Source of the DNA: Arcicella rosea
GTDB lineage: Bacteria; Bacteroidota; Bacteroidia; Cytophagales; Spirosomataceae
NCBI RefSeq assembly: GCF_040543805.1
Contig: NZ_JBEUMS010000006.1
Span: 62,001 to 126,000 of the forward strand
Length of the DNA stretch: 64,000 nt
Reading direction: 5' to 3'
Shown here: piece after piece, positions 25,281 to 33,310 of the stretch
How the letters are laid out: the number at the start of each line of letters is the position of its first letter
Numbering within the stretch: the stretch's first letter is position 1
Notes under the pieces: generated by a model
Database searches by the model: none
Told to the model about the DNA's origin: nothing
Seen by the model: only the letters and a program-made list of their open reading frames with translations
Position numbers and translations under genes: made by a program

Positions 25281-26075
25281 CTACACCGCTACAGGTGCTT
25301 TAATCCCCGGATAAGGATGATAGTTTTCTAAAGTGAAATCTTCAAATTTAAAATCAAAAATACTTTTCACTGCTGGATTGATTTTCATGGTTGGTAAAGC
25401 ACGAGGTTCACGAGCCAACTGAGTAGCTACTTGTTCATAATGATTTGAATAAATATGCGTATCGCCACCTGTCCAAATAAAATCTCCTACTTCTAAATCG
25501 CATACTTGGGCAATCATCATTGTCAACAAAGCATAAGACGCAATATTAAAAGGTACTCCCAAAAATACATCTGCTGAACGCTGATACAATTGACAAGACA
25601 ATTTATTATCGGCTACATAAAACTGAAAAAGTGCATGACAAGGCATTAAAGCCATTTCAGATAATTCTCCAACATTCCAAGCACTCACGATAATTCTTCT
25701 TGAATCTGGACTTTTCTTTAAAGTATCAATTACTTCTTTTAATTGGTCGATTACTTTGCCATTTGGCGCCGTCCAACTTCTCCATTGTTTTCCATAAACT
25801 GGACCTAAGTCACCGTTTTCATTTGCCCATTCATCCCAAATACCTACACCATTATCTTTTAAATATTTGATATTGGTATCTCCATTAATAAACCAAAGTA
25901 ATTCATGGATAATCGACTTTAAATGTACTTTTTTAGTCGTCACTAATGGAAAACCTTCTTGTAAATTGAATCGCATTTGATAACCGAAAATACTGGTTGT
26001 ACCAGTACCTGTACGGTCAGTTTTTTCTGCTCCGTTTTCAAGAATATGCTTTAAAAGCGTATGATATTGTTGCAT
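25281..26075 (-). CDS. thyA: Thymidylate synthase
   Basis: 264 residues, identical in length to the E. coli type. It makes dTMP from dUMP with methylenetetrahydrofolate. Visible: the dUMP phosphate arginine near RTGTGTTSIFG (Arg21), HELLWFINGDTNI, WDEWANENGDLGPVYGKQW, the catalytic Cys146 in ALMPCHALFQFYV, and QRSADVFLGVPFNIASYALL. Probably co-transcribed with the OsmC gene 18 bp upstream. I did not see a dihydrofolate reductase (folA) gene next to it. Confidence 0.98.
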   Translation of the reverse strand: MQQYHTLLKHILENGAEKTDRTGTGTTSIFGYQMRFNLQEGFPLVTTKKVHLKSIIHELLWFINGDTNIKYLKDNGVGIWDEWANENGDLGPVYGKQWRSWTAPNGKVIDQLKEVIDTLKKSPDSRRIIVSAWNVGELSEMALMPCHALFQFYVADNKLSCQLYQRSADVFLGVPFNIASYALLTMMIAQVCDLEVGDFIWTGGDTHIYSNHYEQVATQLAREPRALPTMKINPAVKSIFDFKFEDFTLENYHPYPGIKAPVAV

Positions 26076-26093
26076 TGTTACTTCTTTAAATTA

Positions 26094-26525
26094 CTAAACT
26101 AAAACTGGTTCAATTTCGAAAGTATGGGTAATTTCTGCCGAAGCGCTAAATTGTGCAGTTGCCGAACAATACTTTTCCATTGATAATTCAATCGCTTTTT
26201 TGGCTTTTTCTTCTACAATATTCCCTTTGAATTGAAAGTGAATATTGATTTTGCGAAAAGGAGTCATTTCTGTTCCTTCAATTTTTTCACGTTCACCCGA
26301 AACTGAAATCTTTAAATCTTCAATTACTTGGCGTTGTTTTTTCATGATTAGAATCACGTCGATAGCCGTACAACCGCCTAAGCCCATCAACAATAATTCC
26401 ATCGGGCGAGAACCCGCATTGTGTCCACCAATATTTTCGGCAGCATCAATATCAACTGGTACGCCCGACATACCGTTTGCCTGAAAATGAAAGGCATCGT
26501 CTATTCTAACTAATTCTACTTGCAT
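26094..26525 (-). CDS. OsmC-family protein
   Basis: 143 residues with the OsmC/Ohr fold: the first cysteine in ELLLMGLGGCTAIDVILIMKK and the second in MEKYCSATAQFSAS, the pair that reduces organic hydroperoxides in this family. It belongs to the OsmC-like (YhfA-type) subgroup rather than clear Ohr. Lies 18 bp upstream of thyA in the same direction. The pairing with thyA has no obvious biochemical logic and may be mere co-transcription. Confidence 0.88.
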   Translation of the reverse strand: MQVELVRIDDAFHFQANGMSGVPVDIDAAENIGGHNAGSRPMELLLMGLGGCTAIDVILIMKKQRQVIEDLKISVSGEREKIEGTEMTPFRKINIHFQFKGNIVEEKAKKAIELSMEKYCSATAQFSASAEITHTFEIEPVLV

Positions 26526-26733
26526 CGCTTTTAAGGTTTATGAAATACTTAACTAAAGTATTAGCTAAGAGGATTTACAACTACAACTTTTCGGTAAAAT
26601 ATAAAGTTCAAAATTAGGCTTTTTTACTGATTACAAATACTCAGGAGACAATTCAAATGAATCTGAGCATAAATTCTATCAACAAATTCAACTTTTTAGC
26701 ACATTTTGTTTTTAGTTGGTGAATAGTTGGGAG

Positions 26734-26741
26734 TATCTTTG
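26734..26741 (+). promoter_or_regulatory. Promoter -7 box of lysA
   Basis: TATCTTTG matches TAnnTTTG exactly, 80 bp before the lysA ATG, with TTTG and TTG tracts upstream at 26705 and 26716. Confidence 0.5.
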
Positions 26742-26821
26742 TAGTTCTATCCATTGATTTAATAGACTTGAAATTTAATTTCAAAGAGTAAAAAAGAATT
26801 TCGCAATCCCAATTTCAAAAT

Positions 26822-28066
26822 ATGTCTTATTATTCCATCCAAAACATCAAACTTACTGATTTAGCTAATCAATTCGGTACACCTTTGTACGTCTATGACG
26901 CTGACAAAATTATCGAAAAAATATCCATTCTTCGTGATTCTTTCAAGAATGTTAATCTCAAAATAAAATATGCTTGTAAAGCCAACACCAATTTGGCTAT
27001 TTTGAAATTAATGCGAAAGCATGGTGTTGAAATTGATGTGGTTTCGCCTGAAGAATTACGTTTGGCGATGATGGCTGGCTATGAAGGTTCGCAAATTACT
27101 TTTACGCCAAGTGGTGTTTCTTTTGATGAAATTGAATTGGCGGCTGAATTAGGCACAAGAATCAATTTGGATAATTTGGACGTACTGGAAAAATTTGGGC
27201 AACGTTTTGGCAATACTAAAGGTGCTTTGATTCGTTTGAAACCTCATGTTTTTGGTGGCGGAAACGAAAAAATTATGACGGCGCATCCAGAATCAAAATT
27301 TGGGATTTCTATTCATCAGAAAGCTGAAATTTTAGCGATTGTAGAAAAATACGATATGAAAATTATCGGTTTGCATCAACATACGGGTTCTGATGTAAAA
27401 AATGCTGATGCTTTCACAAAAGCGGCAACGGCTATTTTAGAGATGGCGTTTAGCTTTAAAGATTTAGAGATTATCGACTTAGGTGGTGGCTTTAAAGTGG
27501 CTTATAAAGAAGGCGACATCGTAACGGATATGAAAGAAGTTGGCGAAGTATTAAGTAACGCTTTCTTGGATTTCTCTAAAAAATATGGTCGTAAATTACA
27601 ACTTTGGTTCGAACCGGGCAAATTCTTGGTAAGCGAAGCTGGTACTTTTTTGACAACTGCCAATACTGTAAAAGTTGACCCAATCAAAACTTTTGTTTGT
27701 GTGAATTCTGGTCTAAATCACTTGGGTCGCCCAATGATGTATGGTTCTTATCATGATATTTTTAATGCTTCTAACGAAGATAAATCTGAACAAGACGAAT
27801 ACAGAGTAGTGGGTTATATCTGTGAGACAGATACTTTTTCATGGACGCCAGAAGGAAAACAAGGCGAACGCTTGATGAATAAAGTAACCGCTGGAGACAT
27901 CATTGCGATGAAAAATGCTGGTGCTTATTGTTTCTCGATGGCTTCGCAATATAATTCAAGATTATTACCAGCCGAAGTATTGGTCATTGATGGTGAAGCA
28001 AAATTGATTCGTAAAAGGGAAACTTTTGATGATATCGTAAGAAATTTAGTCAGTGTAGAAATATAA
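26822..28066 (+). CDS. lysA: Diaminopimelate decarboxylase
   Basis: 414 residues, a fold-type III PLP enzyme making lysine from meso-diaminopimelate. The PLP lysine is in KIKYACKANTNLA (Lys53). Further features: HQHTGSDVKN, the PLP-phosphate glycine loop IIDLGGGFKVAYKEGD, WFEPGKFLVSEAGTFL, the second-subunit cysteine in YICETDTFSW and the tyrosine-containing tail GAYCFSMASQYNSR. Monocistronic between a -7 box and a strong terminator. Related carboxynorspermidine decarboxylases are shorter and lack several of these motifs, so I prefer lysA. Confidence 0.95.
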   Translation: MSYYSIQNIKLTDLANQFGTPLYVYDADKIIEKISILRDSFKNVNLKIKYACKANTNLAILKLMRKHGVEIDVVSPEELRLAMMAGYEGSQITFTPSGVSFDEIELAAELGTRINLDNLDVLEKFGQRFGNTKGALIRLKPHVFGGGNEKIMTAHPESKFGISIHQKAEILAIVEKYDMKIIGLHQHTGSDVKNADAFTKAATAILEMAFSFKDLEIIDLGGGFKVAYKEGDIVTDMKEVGEVLSNAFLDFSKKYGRKLQLWFEPGKFLVSEAGTFLTTANTVKVDPIKTFVCVNSGLNHLGRPMMYGSYHDIFNASNEDKSEQDEYRVVGYICETDTFSWTPEGKQGERLMNKVTAGDIIAMKNAGAYCFSMASQYNSRLLPAEVLVIDGEAKLIRKRETFDDIVRNLVSVEI

Positions 28067-28093
28067 GAAAAAGGGATTTTATCCCCTGAAATA

Positions 28094-28128
28094 AAAATGG
28101 ACGAGATGTAAATCCCGTCCATTTTTTA
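28094..28128. terminator. Terminator after lysA
   Basis: AAAAATGGACGAGA / TCCCGTCCATTTTTT stem with flanking A and T runs, in the convergent gap; it ends 1 bp from the stop codon of the minus-strand neighbour. Confidence 0.88.
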
Positions 28129-28785
28129 TTAAGAATCGTAGCTCAAACCATATTGTTTTAATACTTCTTCTGGTACTCCTTCCCAATTATTTGGTCTATT
28201 ACCAACATAACCAATATCGTGATGTCCCATTTCTGAAGAGTAAAAGCCTGATGCTGTAAGATTTCTCATCAAAGAAAAGAAATTTACTCCTTGCGATACT
28301 TCTGGTTTTGCTTGGTTTGGATAAGCAATTTCATCCACTAAACTGATTTGTTCCGTTTTGCTACAAAGAATAAAAGTCTTTCCAAAACGCTTTATCGAAG
28401 CCGAATCCATCCAACGCAAACCTCCACGCATTGGTGTTTTGAAAGTAGGTTGATCCTTTACGATAAATTCAATAAAAGCTGGTACTCCAGACTGCGAAGC
28501 ACTTCCTGAATGCTCATCAGCAGGAATGATAATATCCGACAATACCGTGATGGTTTTCATTTCATGGTCATTGAAGAATTTTTCTGCTAATAATTTAGCA
28601 TCACGAGCAATTTCATCTTCTGTTCTACCATAATTATATTTAGGAACAGCGGGAGTAGTTGCTTTAGTAGTTTTTGGTTTAGGCTTTGGTCCTTGCAATA
28701 GCTCCATTGCCACTGCTTCTTGGCTCACCACAGCCATACCCAATGATGAAAGCCCTATATTTTTTAAATAATCTCTTCTTTTCAT
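28129..28785 (-). CDS. Gluconate 2-dehydrogenase subunit 3-family protein
   Basis: 218 residues with a Tat/Sec-like signal (MKRRDYLKNIGLSSLGMAVV) and the domain core around MKTITVLSDIIIPADEHSGS, SGVPAFIEFIVKD and a C-terminal MGHHDIGYVGNRPNNWEG. This small subunit escorts and binds FAD dehydrogenases of the GMC family, often allowing co-export. It is encoded 66 bp downstream of the GMC gene. No cytochrome c subunit is present, so electrons must go to an acceptor encoded elsewhere. Confidence 0.92.
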   Translation of the reverse strand: MKRRDYLKNIGLSSLGMAVVSQEAVAMELLQGPKPKPKTTKATTPAVPKYNYGRTEDEIARDAKLLAEKFFNDHEMKTITVLSDIIIPADEHSGSASQSGVPAFIEFIVKDQPTFKTPMRGGLRWMDSASIKRFGKTFILCSKTEQISLVDEIAYPNQAKPEVSQGVNFFSLMRNLTASGFYSSEMGHHDIGYVGNRPNNWEGVPEEVLKQYGLSYDS

Positions 28786-28851
28786 AAAAACATGATTTGA
28801 AAATTTGATGATTTGAAAACTTGAAAATCAGATATGGGAGCTTACCCCTCT

Positions 28852-30597
28852 TTACAAATTTCCTTTTTTCTTTTCATTAATAATAAACTCTGAAGTACGA
28901 GCCGATAATGCCAAGATTGTCCAAGTTGCATTTTTATCTCCTTGCGAAACAAATGGTGCAGCATCAGCTACAAACAAGTTTTTCACATCATGCGCTTGAC
29001 AATTTGAATTCAATACCGAAGTTTTCGGGTCTTTGCCCATTCTAGCTGTTCCTACTTCATGGATAATTCTTCCTGGATCAGCTAAGCCATAATTAGTACT
29101 TGCATCTGGCTTTTTACCCAGAGGAGTTCCTCCCATTTCAGTAATTAACTGCTCAAAGGTTTCCTGCATGTGTTTTGCTTGCTTGATTTCGTAGTCCGAC
29201 CATTTATAGTGGAAACGCAAAACAGGAATACCAAATTTATCTACTACTGTAGGGTCAATTTCGCAATAATTATTATAGTCAGGTATAGGTTCTCCTCTAC
29301 CCGCCATACCGATATATGCTCCGTAGAAACGTCGATAGTCTTCTTTCAAAGATGCCCCATAACCACCAGCTGCTTTTTTAATACCTTCACGAGTAGGGAA
29401 TTTTTCATTAATTCCTTCGATACCCCAACCAAAACCATAAGCCGGCATTCCCATACCTCCACCATATTCGATGTGGTAACCTCTTGGGAAATCTAACTTT
29501 TTATTATCACCCCACCAAGGTGTATAAACGTGCATGCCCCCTACTCCATCTTCGTTATAACGTTTTCTATCAAACAAAGCTGGGATAATTGCTGAACGAG
29601 AAGCACCCGTTGAGTCATTGATATAACGCCCAACAATACCACTTGAATTGGCTAAACCATTCGGGAAACGAGCAGATTTTGAGTTTAATAACAAACGAGC
29701 CGTTTCACCAGCGCTGGCTGCTAAAATTACAATTTTACCTTTCACAACTTTCTCCGTCATTGTACGAGTATCCACATACGAAACACCCGTTGCCAAACCT
29801 GTTGTTGGGTCTGTCAGTACTTCACGAGCCATTGCGTAGGTAATCAATGTACAATTTCCTGTTTTCATGGCAGGAATCATCAAAACTGATGAAGAAGAAA
29901 AATCGGCATAAGCCTGACAAGCTCTATTACACTGGCTGCAATAAAAACATTGTCCACGGTCTTTATTGATAGGTTTTGTCAGAATAGAAAGGCGTGACGG
30001 AATCACTGGAATACCAATATTCGTTGCACTCTTCTTAAGCATTAATTCGTGTAAACGAGGTTTTGGAGGAGGTAAAAAGTATCCATCTGGGTCATTTCTT
30101 CTTCCTTCATTTGTCCCGAAAACACCAATCAATTTATCTACATAATCGTAATATGGTTTTACGTCGTCATAACCAATTGGCCAGTCTTCACCCAAACCAT
30201 CAATTGACTTTCTTTTAAAATCATCAGGACCAAAACGTAAGGAAATTCTTCCCCAGTGATTGGTCCTTCCTCCTAACATTCTTGAACGAAACCAGTCAAA
30301 TTTAGTACCGTCTTTGTGTGTATAAGGTTCGCCCTCAATGTCCCAACCACCATAAGCAGCGTCAAAATCACCAAAAGCACGAGTACTTGAAGCACCACGA
30401 CGAGGAGATTCCCAAGGACTTTTTAATTGAGTAATATATTTGGGGTCGGCTGGGTCGTAATATTGACCAGCTTCGAGTACACAAACTTTTGCACCAGCTT
30501 TGGTAAGCTCATAAGCTGCCATACCACCGCCCGCACCCGAACCAATGATGACAACATCATAAACTGTTGATTGTTCCTTGATTTGAAAGTCCAACAT
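28852..30597 (-). CDS. GMC-family oxidoreductase (FAD), large subunit, with a Cys cluster
   Basis: 581 residues. Rossmann FAD motif VVIIGSGAGGGMAAYEL near the N-terminus, GMC signature GRTNHWGRISLRFGPDD, and the C-terminal GMC domain with HEVGTARMG and DAAPFVSQGDKNATWT (active-site His and Asn region). Around residue 220 a cluster CFYCSQCNRACQ (CxxCxxCxxxC) resembles the Fe-S ligands of membrane sugar dehydrogenases, suggesting electron relay. It likely oxidises a sugar or alcohol in the periplasm together with the subunit-3 protein; the substrate is not readable. It has no signal of its own, so it may be exported with its partner. Confidence 0.93.
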   Translation of the reverse strand: MLDFQIKEQSTVYDVVIIGSGAGGGMAAYELTKAGAKVCVLEAGQYYDPADPKYITQLKSPWESPRRGASSTRAFGDFDAAYGGWDIEGEPYTHKDGTKFDWFRSRMLGGRTNHWGRISLRFGPDDFKRKSIDGLGEDWPIGYDDVKPYYDYVDKLIGVFGTNEGRRNDPDGYFLPPPKPRLHELMLKKSATNIGIPVIPSRLSILTKPINKDRGQCFYCSQCNRACQAYADFSSSSVLMIPAMKTGNCTLITYAMAREVLTDPTTGLATGVSYVDTRTMTEKVVKGKIVILAASAGETARLLLNSKSARFPNGLANSSGIVGRYINDSTGASRSAIIPALFDRKRYNEDGVGGMHVYTPWWGDNKKLDFPRGYHIEYGGGMGMPAYGFGWGIEGINEKFPTREGIKKAAGGYGASLKEDYRRFYGAYIGMAGRGEPIPDYNNYCEIDPTVVDKFGIPVLRFHYKWSDYEIKQAKHMQETFEQLITEMGGTPLGKKPDASTNYGLADPGRIIHEVGTARMGKDPKTSVLNSNCQAHDVKNLFVADAAPFVSQGDKNATWTILALSARTSEFIINEKKKGNL

Positions 30598-31001
30598 TTA
30601 TAAAATAATTTTTAGATTGAAATGAATGATTGAATCAAAAAATGAAAGTAATGTTTAAAAATCTACTTTATGTCCTTTTTTGTAAGAAATCAATATTAAA
30701 TCGTTTAAGAATTTAGATTTCCAAATAGAAAACCGCATAAAAAGCAGTTCAATTTATCTGAAAAACTACAATTATTTGCAATTATTGCAATAATTTATTT
30801 GAAAGTATGCAAGAAAAGATAATAGGTTGCTTTTTAATGATAAAGAAGGAAATTCAAATTTTCATCGTGTGAGGTCTATTTACTTCAAATCCCGAAGTAA
30901 CAAAATGATGATTCAAAATACAGAATTCGATTTCAACACAAATCTGAAAATATCTGTAAATCAATTATTACTTCGGGATTATCATTCAACTATTTTTAAA
31001 A
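30598..31001. other. Gene-free intergenic region with a long-range inverted repeat
   Basis: No convincing gene in 404 bp. AATCCCGAAGTAA (30888-30900) and TTACTTCGGGATT (30968-30980) are perfect 13-bp inverted repeats 67 bp apart. The left arm can instead form a local hairpin TTACTTC-aaatccc-GAAGTAA. The rest is AT-rich and holds the promoter of the GMC gene, which I could not pin down. Confidence 0.5.
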
Positions 31002-31484
31002 TTAAGCCTTTTTAAGTTTAAAATACTGCCCTGCTAATCCCGCAATTAAAAGTACCAATAATACTTTCACTACATTTTGAACAATAGGAGAATCTGGTCC
31101 GCTAGATAATGGCTGATCAACTGGTAAGCGTGAAAGTGTTTCGTTAACGGCAGGAATTAATGAAAGAAAAACGGTGGTGGACATACTGAAAGTTTGAATG
31201 TAAAGTGCTTTACTTTTAGCAAGAACTTTATCTCCTAAATAATAAGCTAAAATCAATAAAAGGAGGATTAAAATTCCAATCGCATGTCCCGGATTGAACT
31301 TCCCAGTTTTGGAAAGCCAAAAAGATGAAATACAAGCAATTGCAGTAAGTACACTGTAATACTTTCCCAATTTACCAAATGGTTTAATCAATCCTTCGCT
31401 AAATAAAGCGATTCCTGCAAAAATAAGCGCAATGATGGAAATAACTGTGTGGAAAATTCCAAGTTGTGATAGAGAGGCAATCAT
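31002..31484 (-). CDS. Hypothetical membrane protein (4-5 TM)
   Basis: 160 residues, mostly hydrophobic: helices at about 10-30 (FHTVISIIALIFAGIALF), 43-58, 67-85 (AIGILILLLLILAYYLGDKV), 98-113 and 138-155 (VVKVLLVLLIAGLAGQYF). Basic tail KLKKA. I do not recognise the family with certainty; it resembles small uncharacterised membrane proteins of Bacteroidota. It lies alone between gaps of 404 and 165 bp. Confidence 0.7.
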   Translation of the reverse strand: MIASLSQLGIFHTVISIIALIFAGIALFSEGLIKPFGKLGKYYSVLTAIACISSFWLSKTGKFNPGHAIGILILLLLILAYYLGDKVLAKSKALYIQTFSMSTTVFLSLIPAVNETLSRLPVDQPLSSGPDSPIVQNVVKVLLVLLIAGLAGQYFKLKKA

Positions 31485-31649
31485 AAGAATGAGGTTTAAA
31501 TTATGAAAAGGTTAACATGTACGTTTTAATCAATTACTTTGTAAACTCCCGCCACCATCTTTATATTTTTCGACCATTTTTGGTAATTATACCTACAATG
31601 ACGAATATTATTAATCACTAAATCACTCATTCATTAAATCACAAATTAC

Positions 31650-32420
31650 TTACCTCCACCATTCTGCAAATTCTTCATTTTTTGCTTGTTCTTCATTCGA
31701 TAAAAAGGCTTTAGCATAACTTTGCCAACCTTTTTCAAAGTACTTTTCGTTAGGGCTAAACTCTCCTGTTCCTAAATCAAATTCACAAGGTATATTGGGT
31801 ACTCTATAATCTGCCCATTGACAGATTCGTGATTTAGAAGCATTGTACATCGTCCAAGTGCCTACAAAAGCATTATTAAAATAGCCATCAGAAAGTAAAT
31901 TGATGTCATCATACTTCAGTTGGTTGTCTTTATTGATGTACCATTTAGTCTGTACTTGTCCAGCAAAAACACCTGTATGAGGTTGATTCTTATTCTCAAA
32001 GAATTCATATTTTGCAATAAGAATTCCTTGGGTTTTGATAGCATCTTTCGCCTGATTATCCACACCAAATTGCTCTCTTTTAGTCTCTTGAATCTTTTCT
32101 ACGATAATTCTCCCGACAAAATCACAGACATTATTCTTTACGTTCGATTTCCCATAAACTAAATACTCGTCTGGCTTATTGGTATTTTTAACTACCGTGA
32201 GGATTTTTACTTTAATTCGCTGAAAATCATTTCCTAATACTCCCAAAACATTGTAATTATCAGTTTTAGTCCATAAATCCGAAAAATCGTAAGTAAGAAA
32301 TAGCGAAGTTTTATTTTCAGCATCAAGTTTTTCTCCATTCAAAATATCATTATGGCAAGTATTTTGAGAAAAAACTATTAATGAATGAACAATAAAAATT
32401 ATGCTAAGTATTGTTTTCAT
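31650..32420 (-). CDS. Hypothetical secreted protein
   Basis: 256 residues with a signal peptide (MKTILSIIFIVHSLIVFSQ). Mature part mixes strands and loops; a C-terminal region with GVFAGQVQTKWYINKD, ICQWADYRVPNIPCEF and a WW-R end. Three Cys (in TCHND, NVCDFVG, RICQW and PCEF regions) could form disulphides. No family recognised. Monocistronic in appearance. Confidence 0.65.
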   Translation of the reverse strand: MKTILSIIFIVHSLIVFSQNTCHNDILNGEKLDAENKTSLFLTYDFSDLWTKTDNYNVLGVLGNDFQRIKVKILTVVKNTNKPDEYLVYGKSNVKNNVCDFVGRIIVEKIQETKREQFGVDNQAKDAIKTQGILIAKYEFFENKNQPHTGVFAGQVQTKWYINKDNQLKYDDINLLSDGYFNNAFVGTWTMYNASKSRICQWADYRVPNIPCEFDLGTGEFSPNEKYFEKGWQSYAKAFLSNEEQAKNEEFAEWWR

Positions 32421-32549
32421 ATTTTGAGAGCTCTTGGAATAATTTCAATAATAAATCTTTTGTCAAGATAAGATTTATTTATCTTTTATCAAACCATGAA
32501 AAATACTAAATAACACAATATCAATATGATAAGCTTTTATAAACCCAAA

Positions 32550-32584
32550 CAAAAATAGTCGCCTATAAAACAGGCGACTATTTT
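32550..32584. terminator. Terminator hairpin AAATAGTCGCCT / AGGCGACTATTT
   Basis: Perfect 13-bp stem with flanking A and T tracts, between two minus-strand genes (32617-33192 upstream of it, 31650-32420 downstream). Confidence 0.85.
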
Positions 32585-32616
32585 GGATTTTTCTATACCT
32601 ATGTCAACAGTATTCT

Positions 32617-33192
32617 CTATTTTTCATTAGCTTTCATGCCTAAATAAGTAGCGGCACTGATTCCCATTAAACCCAAAGTTTCCTTTTCAAATACTGGGAA
32701 TTCCATCTCATTCTTTGATATATTTTCAAGAAATTCAACCAAGAAAACGACACTAAAAATAAGGTTAAAAATTAATGCTTGATAACGATAAACTGTTATT
32801 CCAGTAGAATCTGAAAGAATATCTCTAAGAAAATGCGGAATTCGTTTTTTGAAAATATTTTGAGGGATAACGCCATCCGTTACATTGTCATCATCTTTTG
32901 GTGAATCAATAATTCCACCGATGGCTGTTGTTCCTACTCCAATACTTAATAATACCAAGCAGGTTGCATTCAAATTGATTACTTCTCCATTCGCTCCAAA
33001 ACCAATCACGAAGCAAGCTCCAATGAGTGTTGTCCACCATAATCCTTGTGTTCTGGCAAAGCTGTACATCTCAATTTTCCCATACTGAGGGTGGTCAACT
33101 TCTGGGTCTTTGAGGATTTTGGTACTGTAGGATAAATAAATTGCTCCGAAGATTATCAACAGCGCTAATACATTGCAGACGATGTTCATCAT
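32617..33192 (-). CDS. Hypothetical membrane protein (about 4 TM)
   Basis: 191 residues. Helices at about 4-22 (NVLALLIIFGAIYLSYS), 51-68 (TLIGACFVIGFGANGEV), 75-92 and 141-160 (ALIFNLIFSVVFLVEFL), with a final GISAATYLGMKANEK segment. Between helices 3 and 4 lies an acidic loop DSPKDDDNVTDG and IPHFLRDILSD. No known motif identified. Downstream of clpB in the same direction but separated by a terminator, so not co-transcribed. Confidence 0.7.
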   Translation of the reverse strand: MMNIVCNVLALLIIFGAIYLSYSTKILKDPEVDHPQYGKIEMYSFARTQGLWWTTLIGACFVIGFGANGEVINLNATCLVLLSIGVGTTAIGGIIDSPKDDDNVTDGVIPQNIFKKRIPHFLRDILSDSTGITVYRYQALIFNLIFSVVFLVEFLENISKNEMEFPVFEKETLGLMGISAATYLGMKANEK

Positions 33193-33240
33193 GTTATCTC
33201 AAGTTAAATTGGTTGATTAATTATAGCCTTAAACATAACA

Positions 33241-33270
33241 AAAAAGCCAACCCTTTAAAAGGCTGGCTTA
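33241..33270 (-). terminator. Terminator of clpB
   Basis: On the minus strand AAGCCAGCCTTTT / AAAGGGTTGGCTT is followed by TTTT, 41 bp beyond the clpB stop. Confidence 0.8.
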
Positions 33271-33310
33271 CAAATATTTATCTTATTTTTATTATTCGGT
33301 CAATCAAGGT

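Noticed and set aside
30827..31015. 62-residue plus-strand frame upstream of the 31002-31484 gene
   Set aside because: AT-rich intergenic text without signal or similarity.
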